Positions 1 through 9,163 are shown, counted from the first letter of the stretch. The stretch is 64,000 nt of DNA from Paraburkholderia tuberum STM678 (GCF_902833905.1 NZ_CADFGP010000001.1:248001-312000); one strand, 5' to 3'. Program-made: numbers and translations. The notes: a model not told the origin generated them from the sequence alone.

Positions 1-80
1 TAAAAGTCGTACACGGAAAAAGTGGATGAGACGGTCGACGAGCCTGGCGCGAATGCCTGTACACGTTGGGACAGCTTGAT

Positions 81-100
81 TAGGAAATGATCATTTCCTA
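81..100. promoter_or_regulatory. Palindromic TetR operator, copy 1
   Basis: A perfect 20-bp palindrome, TAGGAAATGATCATTTCCTA, ends 10 bases before the ATG at 111. A near-identical site lies at 781-800, just after the TetR gene and before the hydrolase remnant. Two matching palindromes flanking a TetR gene are the usual autoregulatory layout. The site contains the ATG at 87, which argues against that codon as the start. Confidence 0.75.
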
Positions 101-110
101 TAATCGCCGT

Positions 111-731
111 ATGACTACACGCAACCATGCTGCCAGACAGCCACGTGCTCCAGGTCGTCCACGCGAATTCGACATGGACGTCGCGCTGGACGGGGCAATC
201 CAGATTTTTCGTGAGCGCGGTTATCAAGGGACGTCTCTTGGCGACCTTGGGTCCGCGATGGGGCTCACGGCCGGCAGTATCTACAAGGCGTTCGCCGATA
301 AGCGAGCGGTATTCCTTGCCGCGCTCGAGCGCTACATCCATCTACGAAATGACCAGTTGCAGCGCCTGCTCGACGCGGAGCAGACCGGCCGCGACAAGGT
401 ACGGGCCATTCTGCGGTTTTATGCTGAGTCTGCAATTGGCGATGAGGGCAAGCGAGGTTGTCTCGTAGTCGGAAGTGCAGTCGACCTGCTGGCCTTCGAT
501 GATGAGATCGCGAGTCATGTGGTCGCATCTTTGCAGCGAACGGAGCGTCTGTTGTGTCGTTTGATCCGAGCGGGCCAGACAGACGGTTCGATCGCGTCCG
601 CCGTGGATCCGGACGCTACCGGCCTCGCACTGCTGAGTCTGACGCAAGGTTTGAGAGTCGTCGGCAAAGTCGGGCGATCCCGGGCACACATGATGGCGGC
701 GGCGGATCAGGCCATGCGTCTGCTGGACTAA
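111..731 (+). CDS. TetR/AcrR-family transcriptional regulator
   Basis: A 206-residue DNA-binding repressor. The N-terminal helix-turn-helix (about residues 20-65, with the stretch GYQGTSLGDLGSAMGL and then SIYKAFADK) is typical TetR; the C-terminal helical ligand domain is family-typical in length. An in-frame ATG exists at 87 but lies inside the palindrome at 81-100, so the ATG at 111 is preferred. It probably represses itself and the downstream alpha/beta hydrolase through the operators at 81-100 and 781-800. The ligand cannot be read from sequence. Family assignment is firm; the target assignment is inference from the sites. Confidence 0.9.
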   Translation: MTTRNHAARQPRAPGRPREFDMDVALDGAIQIFRERGYQGTSLGDLGSAMGLTAGSIYKAFADKRAVFLAALERYIHLRNDQLQRLLDAEQTGRDKVRAILRFYAESAIGDEGKRGCLVVGSAVDLLAFDDEIASHVVASLQRTERLLCRLIRAGQTDGSIASAVDPDATGLALLSLTQGLRVVGKVGRSRAHMMAAADQAMRLLD

Positions 732-780
732 GCACATCAAGACATAGCATCGCATGACCTCCGCGTGCCGGTCACCCTAT

Positions 781-800
781 TAGGAAACGTACATTTCCTA
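781..800. promoter_or_regulatory. Palindromic TetR operator, copy 2
   Basis: TAGGAAACGTACATTTCCTA is the same 20-bp palindrome as at 81-100 with one broken pair. It lies between the TetR stop and the hydrolase remnant start at 866, so it would control the hydrolase. It appears better preserved than the gene it controls. Confidence 0.7.
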
Positions 801-865
801 ACATCATCAGCCAATGAGAAAAGCCGCTCAACGGTGTCATCCCCCAACCCAGAGGAGTTTCGTTC

Positions 866-1578
866 GTGAAAACACATCACTCGCCGGTGCCATCAGGGAG
901 TTCCGGAATCGTAAGCACGTTGCCAGTAGCAAGGCCCGTTGCGGGGCTAGCAGGATTCGAGCACAAGTTCGCGACAGTCGACGGACTGAGGCTGCACTAC
1001 GTCACCGGTGGAAACCCACAGGGCGACGTGGTCGTGTTGCTCGCGGGCTTTCCCGAGAGCTGGTTCGCCTGGCGCAAAGTGATGGGACTGCTTGCAAAGA
1101 CCTACCGAGTCGTCGCACCGGACCTTCCCGGACAAGGTGATTCGGATCGTCCGATGGACGGCTACGACACACAAACCCCTGCGAGCCATGTTCACGGTTT
1201 GCTCCAGCAACTGGGGATGACCCGGTACTTTCTTGCTGCACACGACATTGGAGCGTGGGTGGCTTTTCCTTACGCCGTAATGTTCGGCGACGAAGTCCGG
1301 CGACTCGCGCTGCTGGATGCGGGGATCCCCGGCGTGACGTGCCTGATGCGTTGCCGAGCGCGCCCGAGCGTGCATGGCGCACCTGGCATTTCGCATTTCA
1401 CGGGCTACCGGACCTGCCGGAAGTGCTGCTCGCCGGCAAGGAACGTGAATACCTCGACTGGTTCTTGCGGCGAAAGGCGGCCAATAGGCCGCATCATTAG
1501 TCACTGCGGGCACTTCATTCCAGAAGAACAACCGCGCGCGGTCGCCGACGAACTCACTGCGTTCTTTGGAAGCGCAGA
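866..1578 (+). pseudogene. Broken alpha/beta hydrolase (epoxide hydrolase / haloacetate dehalogenase-like)
   Basis: The first frame encodes a normal N-terminus: oxyanion motif LLAGFPESW, then VVAPDLPGQGDSDRP, and FLAAHDIGAWVAF with the nucleophile Asp. After LLDAGIPGVT the reading moves one frame over (LPDALPSAPERAWRTWHF then EREYLDWFLRRKAAN), which fits loss of one base at about 1339/1340. Near 1485-1503 the homology jumps to CGHFIPEEQPRAVADEL, the segment around the catalytic His, so roughly 80-90 residues are missing. The original frame then runs on antisense to the next gene. The gene cannot make a complete enzyme. Family is clear; substrate is not. Confidence 0.85.
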
Positions 1579-1620
1579 GGGGGTAACGGGGCTACGTGGG
1601 CGCAAGATGCCGCGCATGGC

Positions 1621-2418
1621 TCAGGCGATGCGGGCGTGCTGTAGGACGATCCATGCGGACCACACAAGCAACGCAATGCCGAGCGGCTTGCCGATGGACC
1701 TGCCCCAGCTGAAATTCTTCTCGGCCGACATGATCGCGCCGAGCGCCAGCATCCAGCCGACGCTGCCAGTGCCGACCGCGAACATCAGCAGCATCAGGGC
1801 CCAACAGCAGCCGATGCAGAAAGCGCCGTGACTGATGCCGAGCGCAAAGCTTTCGCGGCGCGCGCTCCTGCCGCGCCAATGCTCGGTGATGAACATCAGC
1901 GGCGAGCGGCATTTGTCGAGACATCGGTGCTTGAGGCTGCTGAACTGATAAAGGCCCGCGAGCGCGACGATCGCGGCGCCGATCAGCCAGCCGTTTGCAA
2001 GCAAGCTCGCAGACTGGTCCGCGACCAGATGGAGCGCCGCGTCGAAGCCGTGCGCGAGCACGCCGAACAGCGCCCACATCGTCGCATAACCGACGATCAG
2101 AAGCGCCATCAGCGTGCGCCGGTTTGAGTGCGCGACGGTCATCCGCCGGAAGGTGTCGAAGAGCGGGAAGGCGGTCGGCAGCATCATCGCCGCGATCATC
2201 AGCAGCCATGCGACGCTGTGCAGCAATGCCGCAATCGTGAGGCTCGCGCCGGGCACCTCACGGCATATCGGGCCGACGAGCGGCAGTTCGGTCCAACTCG
2301 CATGATGCAGAAAACGCGCATAGGGCCCCGCGTCCCATATCCATAACGCGATCCACGCGCTGCCCGTCAATGCGACGAAGAGCGGCGCGAACAGCCGCGA
2401 GCGTGCGAGCATCTTCAC
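1621..2418 (-). CDS. DUF2182 multi-pass membrane protein
   Basis: A 265-residue integral membrane protein matching the DUF2182 family (annotated elsewhere as predicted metal-binding integral membrane protein). About six hydrophobic segments are visible. Conserved features include LMIAAMMLPTAFPL, the YQFSSLKHRCLDKCRSP segment with paired Cys, and HGAFCIGCCWALMLLMF with another Cys cluster. These Cys and Met positions suggest metal or thiol chemistry in the membrane, but no reaction is established. Its start overlaps the stop of the DUF1326 gene by four bases (ATGA), so the two are translationally coupled and probably act together. Confidence 0.88.
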   Translation of the reverse strand: MKMLARSRLFAPLFVALTGSAWIALWIWDAGPYARFLHHASWTELPLVGPICREVPGASLTIAALLHSVAWLLMIAAMMLPTAFPLFDTFRRMTVAHSNRRTLMALLIVGYATMWALFGVLAHGFDAALHLVADQSASLLANGWLIGAAIVALAGLYQFSSLKHRCLDKCRSPLMFITEHWRGRSARRESFALGISHGAFCIGCCWALMLLMFAVGTGSVGWMLALGAIMSAEKNFSWGRSIGKPLGIALLVWSAWIVLQHARIA

Positions 2419-3017
2419 GACGCGAAGCTGAACGATCCCTGAATGGCGTTATGTCCGGTCAAGGCGAGGTCGAGATCGAGCTTTTCGTGCCGCAGGCGGA
2501 ATGCGTTCGCCTTGCCGACGAAAGCAGGGGAGCCGGGTATCGTCGAAAAGATGCTTTCGACCAGTTTGGTCGGCTCGCCGGTCGGGCCGCGATAGGGCTC
2601 CAACTCGGCCTCGATGGCTTCGCCGACTTTCATCCTGCCCTTGCCGTCGACGACCGCGTATTCGATCGGCGCGCGTTCCACGGACACGACTTCGCCGATC
2701 AACTGCACGAGATCCGCGATGGGGCCACCGCGCTCGCCACGGTGCACGCTAACCAGGGCGTCGAATTGCGCGTCGCTCGCGCGCTCGTCGACGAACATCG
2801 CGACGCGCCAGCCGCCTTTGAGCACGTTGCCGGGAATGAACGCCGCGAACGCGATCGTCAGGCCCGATACATCGACGCCGTCGATCATGCCTTGCTCGTA
2901 GTGGTATGCAAGCGCGCTGCGGCAAATGCCGTTATCGGGATCTTCTCCGATCCAGCACGGACACAGCACCTTGCATTCACACACTTCGAGGATGCTGCCC
3001 ATCAGTTGATAGCTCAT
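2415..3017 (-). CDS. DUF1326 domain-containing protein
   Basis: A 200-residue soluble protein of the DUF1326 family, which is often encoded beside DUF2182 genes. The N-terminus carries Cys at positions 13, 15, 19, 21 and 32, including the motif CECKVLCPC, a plausible metal-binding or redox cluster. No signal peptide or membrane segment is seen. It is the first gene of a two-gene operon with the DUF2182 membrane protein. Function is unknown; metal handling is inference from the Cys pattern. Confidence 0.88.
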   Translation of the reverse strand: MSYQLMGSILEVCECKVLCPCWIGEDPDNGICRSALAYHYEQGMIDGVDVSGLTIAFAAFIPGNVLKGGWRVAMFVDERASDAQFDALVSVHRGERGGPIADLVQLIGEVVSVERAPIEYAVVDGKGRMKVGEAIEAELEPYRGPTGEPTKLVESIFSTIPGSPAFVGKANAFRLRHEKLDLDLALTGHNAIQGSFSFAS

Positions 3018-3175
3018 TCACGCCTCCGCTGCCGGTTGGATCCGGCCGGGAAGAACATCGCCGGACATCCTCTGTTGTAGCCGTTAAGCGGGCAGGAATC
3101 AAAGTGTTCGGGGCACTGCGAATGATTGAAGCGGCTTACACAGTCGGTGCTTTTGCGGTGCGGGAGGGGCGCAAC

Positions 3176-3187
3176 TCTTATATAAGA
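3176..3187. promoter_or_regulatory. Palindrome upstream of acnB
   Basis: TCTTATATAAGA is a perfect 12-bp palindrome about 120 bases before the acnB start, followed by a further half-site (TAAGACA) at about 3190-3196. It sits in an AT-rich patch of an otherwise GC-rich 289-base intergenic region. The position fits an operator for a TCA-cycle regulator, possibly GntR-type, but the binding protein is inference. Confidence 0.5.
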
Positions 3188-3306
3188 CATAAGACATTTG
3201 ACCTTGCATGGGTATTGCAATTAAAATCGCGATCGAAGCAGTGCCCGGCACAGCTTGGAGTGCCTTAAAAGCCTTTCCCTGAAACGCAAATACCAGCAGG
3301 TCCCCC

Positions 3307-5892
3307 ATGCTTGAAAATTTTCGTGCTCACGTGGCCGCACGCGCCGCGCTCGGCATTCCTCCCCTGCCGCTGACGGCTCAGCAGACCGCCGAGCTGGTTG
3401 AACTCCTGACGAACCCGCCCGCTGGCGAAGAGCAGACGCTGCTCGACCTGATCACCAACCGCGTGCCCGCCGGTGTGGACGAAGCCGCCCGCGTGAAGGC
3501 AGGCTTCCTCGCCGCCGTGGCCAACGGCCAGACCGCCTGCGCGCTGATCTCGCGCGCCCGTGCGACGGAACTGCTCGGCACGATGCTGGGCGGCTACAAC
3601 ATCCAGCCGCTGATCGAACTGCTGTCCGACGCCGAAGTGGGCACCGTGGCCGCCGACGCGCTGAAGAAAACCCTGCTGATGTTCGACCAGTTCCACGACG
3701 TCAAGGAACTGGCCGACAAGGGCAACGCCAATGCGAAGGCCGTGATGCAGAGCTGGGCCGACGCCGAATGGTTCACGAGCCGTCCGGAAGTGCCGCAAAG
3801 CCTGACCATCACCGTCTTCAAGGTGACGGGCGAAACCAATACCGACGACCTGTCGCCGGCCCCGGATGCGACCACCCGTCCGGACATCCCGCTGCACGCA
3901 CTGGCAATGCTGAAGAACGCGCGTCCCGGTATCACCCCGGAAGAGGACGGCAAGCGCGGCCCGGTCAAGTTCATCGAGTCGCTGAAGGAAAAGGGCCACC
4001 TGGTCGCGTACGTGGGCGACGTGGTCGGCACCGGCTCCTCGCGCAAGTCGGCCACCAACTCGGTGCTGTGGTTCACGGGCGAAGACATCCCGTTCATCCC
4101 GAACAAGCGCTTCGGCGGCGTGTGCCTCGGCGGCAAGATCGCCCCGATCTTTTACAACACGATGGAAGACGCCGGCGCTCTGCCGATCGAACTCGACGTG
4201 TCGCAGATGGAAATGGGCGACGTGGTCGAACTGCGCCCGTACGAAGGCAAAGCCCTGAAGAACGGCGCAGTGATCGCCGAGTTCCAGGTCAAGTCCGACG
4301 TGCTGTTCGATGAAGTGCGCGCCGGCGGCCGCATTCCGCTGATCATCGGCCGCGGCCTGACCGCCAAGGCACGCGAAGCGCTGGGCCTCGCCCCGTCGAC
4401 GCTGTTCCGCCTGCCGCAGCAGCCCGCCAATAGCGGCAAGGGCTTCTCGCTGGCGCAGAAGATGGTCGGCCGCGCTTGCGGTTTGCCGGAAGGCCAGGGC
4501 GTCCGTCCGGGCACGTACTGCGAACCGAAGATGACCTCGGTCGGCTCGCAGGACACCACGGGCCCGATGACCCGCGACGAACTGAAGGACCTGGCGTGCC
4601 TCGGCTTCTCGGCCGATCTCGTCATGCAGTCGTTCTGCCACACCGCCGCTTATCCGAAGCCGGTGGACGTCAAGACCCACCAGACGCTGCCGAACTTCAT
4701 CAGCAACCGTGGCGGCATCGCGCTGCGCCCGGGCGACGGCGTGATCCACTCGTGGCTGAACCGCATGCTGTTGCCCGACACCGTGGGCACCGGCGGCGAC
4801 TCGCACACGCGCTTCCCGATCGGCATCAGCTTCCCGGCCGGTTCGGGTCTGGTCGCCTTCGCGGCCGCCACCGGCACGATGCCGCTGGACATGCCGGAAT
4901 CGGTGCTGGTCCGCTTCAAGGGCAAGATGCAGCCGGGCGTGACCCTGCGTGACCTCGTCAACGCAATCCCGCTGTACGCGATCAAGCAAGGCACGCTGAC
5001 GGTTGCCAAGCAAGGCAAGAAGAACATCTTCTCCGGCCGCATTCTCGAAATCGAAGGCCTGCCCGATCTGAAGGTCGAGCAAGCGTTCGAACTGTCGGAT
5101 GCTTCCGCCGAGCGCTCGGCCGCCGGTTGCACGGTGCACCTGAACAAGGCACCGATCATCGAATACCTGAACAGCAACGTCACGCTGCTGAAGTGGATGA
5201 TCGCCCAGGGCTACCAGGATCCGCGCAGCCTGCAGCGCCGCATCAAGGCGATGGAGCAGTGGCTGGCCGACCCGCAACTGCTGTCGCCGGATGCCGACGC
5301 CGAATACGCAGCCGTCATCGAGATCGATCTCGCCGACATCCACGAGCCGATCGTGGCCTGCCCGAACGATCCGGACGACGTGAAGACGCTGTCCGACGTA
5401 GCCGGCGCGAAGATCGACGAAGTGTTCATCGGCTCGTGCATGACCAACATCGGTCACTTCCGCGCCGCGTCGAAGCTGCTGGAAGGTAAGCGCGACATCC
5501 CGGTCAAGCTGTGGGTGGCCCCGCCGACCAAGATGGACCAGAAGCAACTGACCGAGGAAGGCCATTACGGCGTCTTCGGCACGGCTGGTGCGCGTACCGA
5601 AATGCCGGGCTGCTCGCTGTGCATGGGCAATCAGGCACAGGTGCGCGAAGGCGCGACGGTCATGTCGACGTCGACCCGTAACTTCCCGAACCGTCTCGGC
5701 AAGAACACGAACGTGTACCTCGGCTCGGCGGAACTGGCGGCGATCTGCTCGCGCCTCGGCAAGATCCCGACCAAGGAAGAGTACATGGCCGACATGAGCG
5801 TGCTCAACGCCAACGGCGACAAGATCTATCAATACATGAACTTCGACCAGATCGAGGACTTCAAGGAAGTCGCCGACGCCGTGACGATGTAA
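3307..5892 (+). CDS. acnB: Aconitate hydratase B
   Basis: An 861-residue AcnB-type aconitase that interconverts citrate and isocitrate in the TCA cycle; AcnB enzymes often also hydrate 2-methyl-cis-aconitate. The AcnB-specific arrangement is visible: an N-terminal HEAT-like region, then the swivel domain ([31 protein letters not shown]), then the three-domain core. The 4Fe-4S ligands are Cys711 ([10 protein letters not shown]), Cys769 and Cys772 (CSLCMGNQ). Length matches the family. It appears monocistronic, with its own upstream palindrome and a strong terminator. Confidence 0.98.
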   Translation: MLENFRAHVAARAALGIPPLPLTAQQTAELVELLTNPPAGEEQTLLDLITNRVPAGVDEAARVKAGFLAAVANGQTACALISRARATELLGTMLGGYNIQPLIELLSDAEVGTVAADALKKTLLMFDQFHDVKELADKGNANAKAVMQSWADAEWFTSRPEVPQSLTITVFKVTGETNTDDLSPAPDATTRPDIPLHALAMLKNARPGITPEEDGKRGPVKFIESLKEKGHLVAYVGDVVGTGSSRKSATNSVLWFTGEDIPFIPNKRFGGVCLGGKIAPIFYNTMEDAGALPIELDVSQMEMGDVVELRPYEGKALKNGAVIAEFQVKSDVLFDEVRAGGRIPLIIGRGLTAKAREALGLAPSTLFRLPQQPANSGKGFSLAQKMVGRACGLPEGQGVRPGTYCEPKMTSVGSQDTTGPMTRDELKDLACLGFSADLVMQSFCHTAAYPKPVDVKTHQTLPNFISNRGGIALRPGDGVIHSWLNRMLLPDTVGTGGDSHTRFPIGISFPAGSGLVAFAAATGTMPLDMPESVLVRFKGKMQPGVTLRDLVNAIPLYAIKQGTLTVAKQGKKNIFSGRILEIEGLPDLKVEQAFELSDASAERSAAGCTVHLNKAPIIEYLNSNVTLLKWMIAQGYQDPRSLQRRIKAMEQWLADPQLLSPDADAEYAAVIEIDLADIHEPIVACPNDPDDVKTLSDVAGAKIDEVFIGSCMTNIGHFRAASKLLEGKRDIPVKLWVAPPTKMDQKQLTEEGHYGVFGTAGARTEMPGCSLCMGNQAQVREGATVMSTSTRNFPNRLGKNTNVYLGSAELAAICSRLGKIPTKEEYMADMSVLNANGDKIYQYMNFDQIEDFKEVADAVTM

Positions 5893-5941
5893 GTGTGCTG
5901 TCGGACTACGGCGTGTGGTTCGCGTCGTAGCGCCACGAAAT

Positions 5942-5978
5942 GGCGCCGTGGGCTGAATGCCTGCGGCGCCTTTTTTTT
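5942..5978 (+). terminator. Rho-independent terminator after acnB
   Basis: A perfect 7-bp GC stem (GGCGCCG at 5942-5948 with CGGCGCC at 5964-5970) is followed directly by eight T residues. It lies about 50 bases after the acnB stop. Confidence 0.88.
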
Positions 5979-6034
5979 GCGGCGTTCGAGTCGAGGTCCG
6001 CGCGCGGCAGCCTCGCCGGGATCGCAGCGGAATC

Positions 6035-6205
6035 TCAGGGCCTGGCGATAGCCGATCCGCATCGCAAGACAAACCCCGCGACCTGGTCCAACGCGTATCG
6101 GGCGCTTGCAAGCTCGTCGGTCGAGCGCTGGAACGCGTGATGGAGTCCCTCGTAGATTTCCAACTGCACCGTGTTTCCCCGCTGGGCAGCGGCAGCCGCG
6201 TAGCG
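6035..6205 (-). pseudogene. C-terminal remnant of an alpha/beta hydrolase (esterase-like)
   Basis: About 55 codons encode RYAAAAAQRGNTVQLEIYEG, then LHHAFQ and ELASARYALDQVAGFV before a stop. This is the ending of alpha/beta hydrolase fold-3 esterases, including the catalytic His of the HHAFQ motif. Nothing upstream on the minus strand continues the protein. It is cut off where the LysR remnant on the other strand begins, at about 6203. Confidence 0.65.
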
Positions 6206-6680
6206 ACCGAGACGGGACAATCGGTCTATGAAGCGGGTTTGCGCATCATTGGAGATTTCACGGAGCTCGAATCGTCCGTCGGGTGCGGTCAGGTTTCGCT
6301 GGCGGGGATGGTCCGGGTCACCGTGGCGCCGGTTTTTGGCCGGCTGTATGTGGTGCCGCGCCTGCCGGCATTTTTCGCCAGGTATCCGAACGTGTCCGTG
6401 GACCTGTCGGCCACGGAGCGAACCATCAATCTGGTCGAGGAGGGCTTCGACCTTCGCCCATATGGGACTGGTTCAAGCGCCGGCGTGGCTCTTTGCGCCG
6501 GAGATCGCGAGCGGTGCGGTCGTCAGCCTGTTGCCGGATTTCGCGCCGGCGCCGATGCCCATCCACGCCGTTCATCCTGCCGGCCGACGATTGCCGACCA
6601 AGACTCGCGTATTTATCGATTTCGTTTCGGAAATTTTGACGTCTGATCCCGGTCCGGCCTTTGTCCCGGTCAGGACCTAG
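6203..6680 (+). pseudogene. Remnant of a LysR-family regulator
   Basis: The segment begins inside a LysR protein (TETGQSVYEAGLRIIGDF) and continues through VRVTVAPVFGRLYVVPRLP and NLVEEGFDL, typical of the linker and first half of the effector domain. The DNA-binding domain is missing. Around 6460 it switches frame and jumps to the family C-terminus (LVQAPAWLFAPEIASGAVV, then PIHAVHPAGRRLPTKTRVF), so about 100 residues and the frame are lost. It cannot encode a working regulator. The following stretch up to 6963 holds nothing recognisable. Confidence 0.75.
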
Positions 6681-6963
6681 CGAGTGTTCCGCCGACACCG
6701 GATCATGCCGAACAGGGATCGCGGTCCGGCCTTACCGCGCCGCAGCCAATCCCCGGTCGACAAGGCACTTGACCCGTCCGACAATGCTTGGCGAAACACG
6801 GTCGAACGGGCTGCGATCCAGGCGTCTGTTTCCAACGCGGCGTGGGTCCCAGGTGGTCGTCCGCGATTTTTTTGACGCCCCTGTCCGTCAGCATGCGGCC
6901 CGCGCGTCATTGTGATGGCGGCCGATGCAATTCATCCGCCTCAACCCCATGACGGAGGCTCAA

Positions 6964-7332
6964 ATGGAATACCTGTTGATGATCTACTCGGAAGAAAACG
7001 GCTGGAACAAGATGACCGACAGCGAGCGGCAGCAAGGCGTTGCCGCCTATCACGCGTACACCGAATCGTTGAAGAAAGCGGGGGCTCTGGTGGGGGCCAA
7101 CCGGCTGCAGCACACGAACACGGCCACCACGGTGCGGCTCGTCGACGGCAAGCCGCAGGTGCTCGATGGACCGTATTCCGATTCGAAGGAGCAACTCGCC
7201 GGCTACTACCTGATCGACGTGCCGAACCTCGACGCGGCGATGTCGTGGGCGTCGCGTTGTCCCGGCGCGGCGCACGGCGTCATGGAGGTGCGCCCGGTCT
7301 GGACCGCCCCTTACGAGGCACCCACTGCATGA
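6964..7332 (+). CDS. YCII-related (DGPF) domain protein
   Basis: A 122-residue small protein with the YCII/DGPF fold. The DGP motif is visible in LDGPYSDSKEQLAGYYLIDV, followed by the conserved SRCPGAAHGVMEVRPV ending. The ATG at 6964 has a GGAGG ribosome site just upstream (tgacggaggctcaa), so it is preferred over the ATG at 6925. The stop overlaps the start of the ECF sigma gene (ATGA), showing translational coupling. DGPF proteins are regular partners of ECF42-type sigma factors; their biochemical role remains unclear. Confidence 0.92.
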   Translation: MEYLLMIYSEENGWNKMTDSERQQGVAAYHAYTESLKKAGALVGANRLQHTNTATTVRLVDGKPQVLDGPYSDSKEQLAGYYLIDVPNLDAAMSWASRCPGAAHGVMEVRPVWTAPYEAPTA

Positions 7333-8597
7333 GTGCGTCCGGCGGCGCCCTGGGCGATGACGGCGCCGCGCGTTCGATTGCCGAGGCGGTCGCTCGCCGC
7401 AGCTACGGCAAGCTCGTCGCGCTGCTGGCGATGCGCACGCGCGACGTCGCCGCAGCCGAGGACGCGCTCGCCGACGCATTCGCGGCCGCGCTCGCGGACT
7501 GGCCGGAGCAAGGCTGTCCCGCGAGTCCTGAAGCGTGGCTGATGACGGTCGCGCGCCGCCGGGCGATCGACGGCGCGCGTCATCGCCAGGTTGGCGACGA
7601 CGTGGCGAACCAGTTGATGATCCTCGCCGACGAGATCGACGAGAGTGAGGCAGGCGCGTTGCCCGACCGGCGGCTTGCGCTGCTGTTCGCGTGCACGCAC
7701 CCTGCGCTCGAGGCCGCGATTCGGACGCCGCTGATGCTGCAAGTGGTGTTGGGGCTGGAAGCGAAGACGATTGCGTCGGCGTTCCTGATGTCGCCCGCCG
7801 CGATGAGCAAACGTCTCGTGCGGGCGAAGACCAAGATCCGCGAAGCGGGCATTCCGTTCAGCGTGCCCGAGCGCGAGGAGCTGCCCGGCCGGCTCGACGC
7901 GGTGCTCGAAGCGGTCTATGCGGCGTATGCGGAAGGTTGGACGGACCCGGTCGGCGGCGATACCGAGCGGCGCGACCTCGCGGACGAGGCGCTGTATCTC
8001 GCGCAACTGCTTGTCGAGTTGCTCCCTGACGAACCCGAGACGTTGGGCCTGCTCGCGCTGATGCTGTTTGCACAGGCGCGGCGTGATGCGCGACGCGATG
8101 CGGCTGGCGACTACGTGCCGCTGTCGGCCCAGGACCCTGCAACGTGGAACGCGCCGATGATCGACGCGGCGAACGCACTGCTCCGGCGCGCGAACGCGCT
8201 CAACGCAATCGGGCGCTTTCAGCTCGAGGCCGCGCTGCAGTCGGCGCATGTGGATCGCTGCCGGACGCGTCGCCCGAACTGGGACGAAATCGTGCAGCTC
8301 TACGATGGGCTCTTCGCCATTGCAGCGTCGCCGGTGGTCGCCGTGAACCGTGCGCTTGCCGTGGCCGAACGCGACGGCCCGCAGGCGGCGCTCGACGCGC
8401 TTGCGCCGTATGCGGACGACCCGCGGCTGGCCGACTACCAGCCCTACTGGGCCGCACGCGCCAATCTGCTCGCGCGTGCCGGCGCGACTGCGCAAGCACT
8501 CGACGCGTACGATCTGGCAATCGGCCTTGAGCGTGATCCGGCCGTGCGCCGGTTCCTGCAGCGCAAGCGAATGGAGCTTGCATCGACGAGCAGTTAG
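7329..8597 (+). CDS. ECF sigma factor with long C-terminal extension (ECF42-like)
   Basis: A 422-residue RNA polymerase sigma factor. Residues about 10-190 hold sigma region 2 (AAEDALADAFAAALADWP, AWLMTVARRRAIDGARH) and region 4 (IASAFLMSPAAMSKRLVRAK). The remaining 230 residues form a helical, TPR-like extension (ALNAIGRFQLEAALQSAH, PVVAVNRALAVAERDGP). This architecture plus the overlapping DGPF gene matches the ECF42 group, which uses the extension rather than a classical anti-sigma factor. No anti-sigma gene is present. It probably directs transcription of its own operon. Confidence 0.93.
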   Translation: MSASGGALGDDGAARSIAEAVARRSYGKLVALLAMRTRDVAAAEDALADAFAAALADWPEQGCPASPEAWLMTVARRRAIDGARHRQVGDDVANQLMILADEIDESEAGALPDRRLALLFACTHPALEAAIRTPLMLQVVLGLEAKTIASAFLMSPAAMSKRLVRAKTKIREAGIPFSVPEREELPGRLDAVLEAVYAAYAEGWTDPVGGDTERRDLADEALYLAQLLVELLPDEPETLGLLALMLFAQARRDARRDAAGDYVPLSAQDPATWNAPMIDAANALLRRANALNAIGRFQLEAALQSAHVDRCRTRRPNWDEIVQLYDGLFAIAASPVVAVNRALAVAERDGPQAALDALAPYADDPRLADYQPYWAARANLLARAGATAQALDAYDLAIGLERDPAVRRFLQRKRMELASTSS

Positions 8598-8671
8598 CGG
8601 AGTGGGTTGCGTTTGCCTGCTTCGTCAGGTCGGGCGTGGCGGCTTTGCCCCGACAGGCCTGCGCCTGAACC

Positions 8672-9163
8672 TTACCGCTCCGGCTGCAACAGCCCCCAGC
8701 TCACGAGAATCGCCTGGATGCTGCGCGCGTAGGCGTCGCGCTCGTGCGGCGATTCCGAGTGATACGCTCCGATTGCGCGCCATGTGTTGCCGTATCGCAC
8801 CATCTTCTGCTTGAGCAGCCACGCGGCCACGAAGATATTCACGCACGGGTCCGTGAGCGCGCGGTGCGGAATGCCCCGGCTCTCGAGTTCAGGAAAGTGG
8901 ATCGAATTGATCTGCAATTGCCCCACGTCGATCGAACCGTTGGCGTTGCGGTTGATGGCGCTCGCGTCGCCTTTCGATTCGCGCCATGCCACGGCGCGCA
9001 GCACGTGCGGATTGACGCCCTGGTAAGCGCCGGCCTTGTCGAAGCAATCGTCGGCGGACGGGGCGGCTTGCGCGGTCGAACTGCCGAGCGCCAGCAGCGC
9101 CGCCCAGGTGCATAGGGCCCACGACCGCAAAGGGCGGAAGGCGTTGGTCTTGTGCTGGTCCAT
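8672..9163 (-). CDS. Lytic transglycosylase, SLT family (IagB/VirB1-like)
   Basis: A 163-residue exported peptidoglycan-cleaving enzyme. Residues 1-34 form a signal peptide ending near STAQA. The SLT domain follows: catalytic Glu in AVAWRESKGDASAIN, then SIDVGQLQINSIHFPEL and IGAYHSESPHERDAYA. The ATG at 9163 is chosen because it opens with a signal peptide; the longer reading back to 9502 is antisense. Short single-domain enzymes of this type usually open the wall for a secretion system or pilus. It is the last gene of a three-gene minus-strand operon of exported proteins. Confidence 0.9.
   Translation of the reverse strand: MDQHKTNAFRPLRSWALCTWAALLALGSSTAQAAPSADDCFDKAGAYQGVNPHVLRAVAWRESKGDASAINRNANGSIDVGQLQINSIHFPELESRGIPHRALTDPCVNIFVAAWLLKQKMVRYGNTWRAIGAYHSESPHERDAYARSIQAILVSWGLLQPER

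Noticed and set aside
3265..6111. 948-residue open frame antisense to acnB
   Set aside because: It is a shadow of a strongly biased high-GC gene: His/Arg-rich, no ribosome site, and covers acnB exactly.
7311..8495. 394-residue open frame antisense to the ECF sigma gene
   Set aside because: Arg-rich shadow frame; the plus-strand protein has clear sigma-factor motifs.
8620..8665. Possible bidirectional terminator between the sigma factor and transglycosylase genes
   Set aside because: Only a 6-bp stem (GTCGGG/CCCGAC) with a long loop and no T-run.
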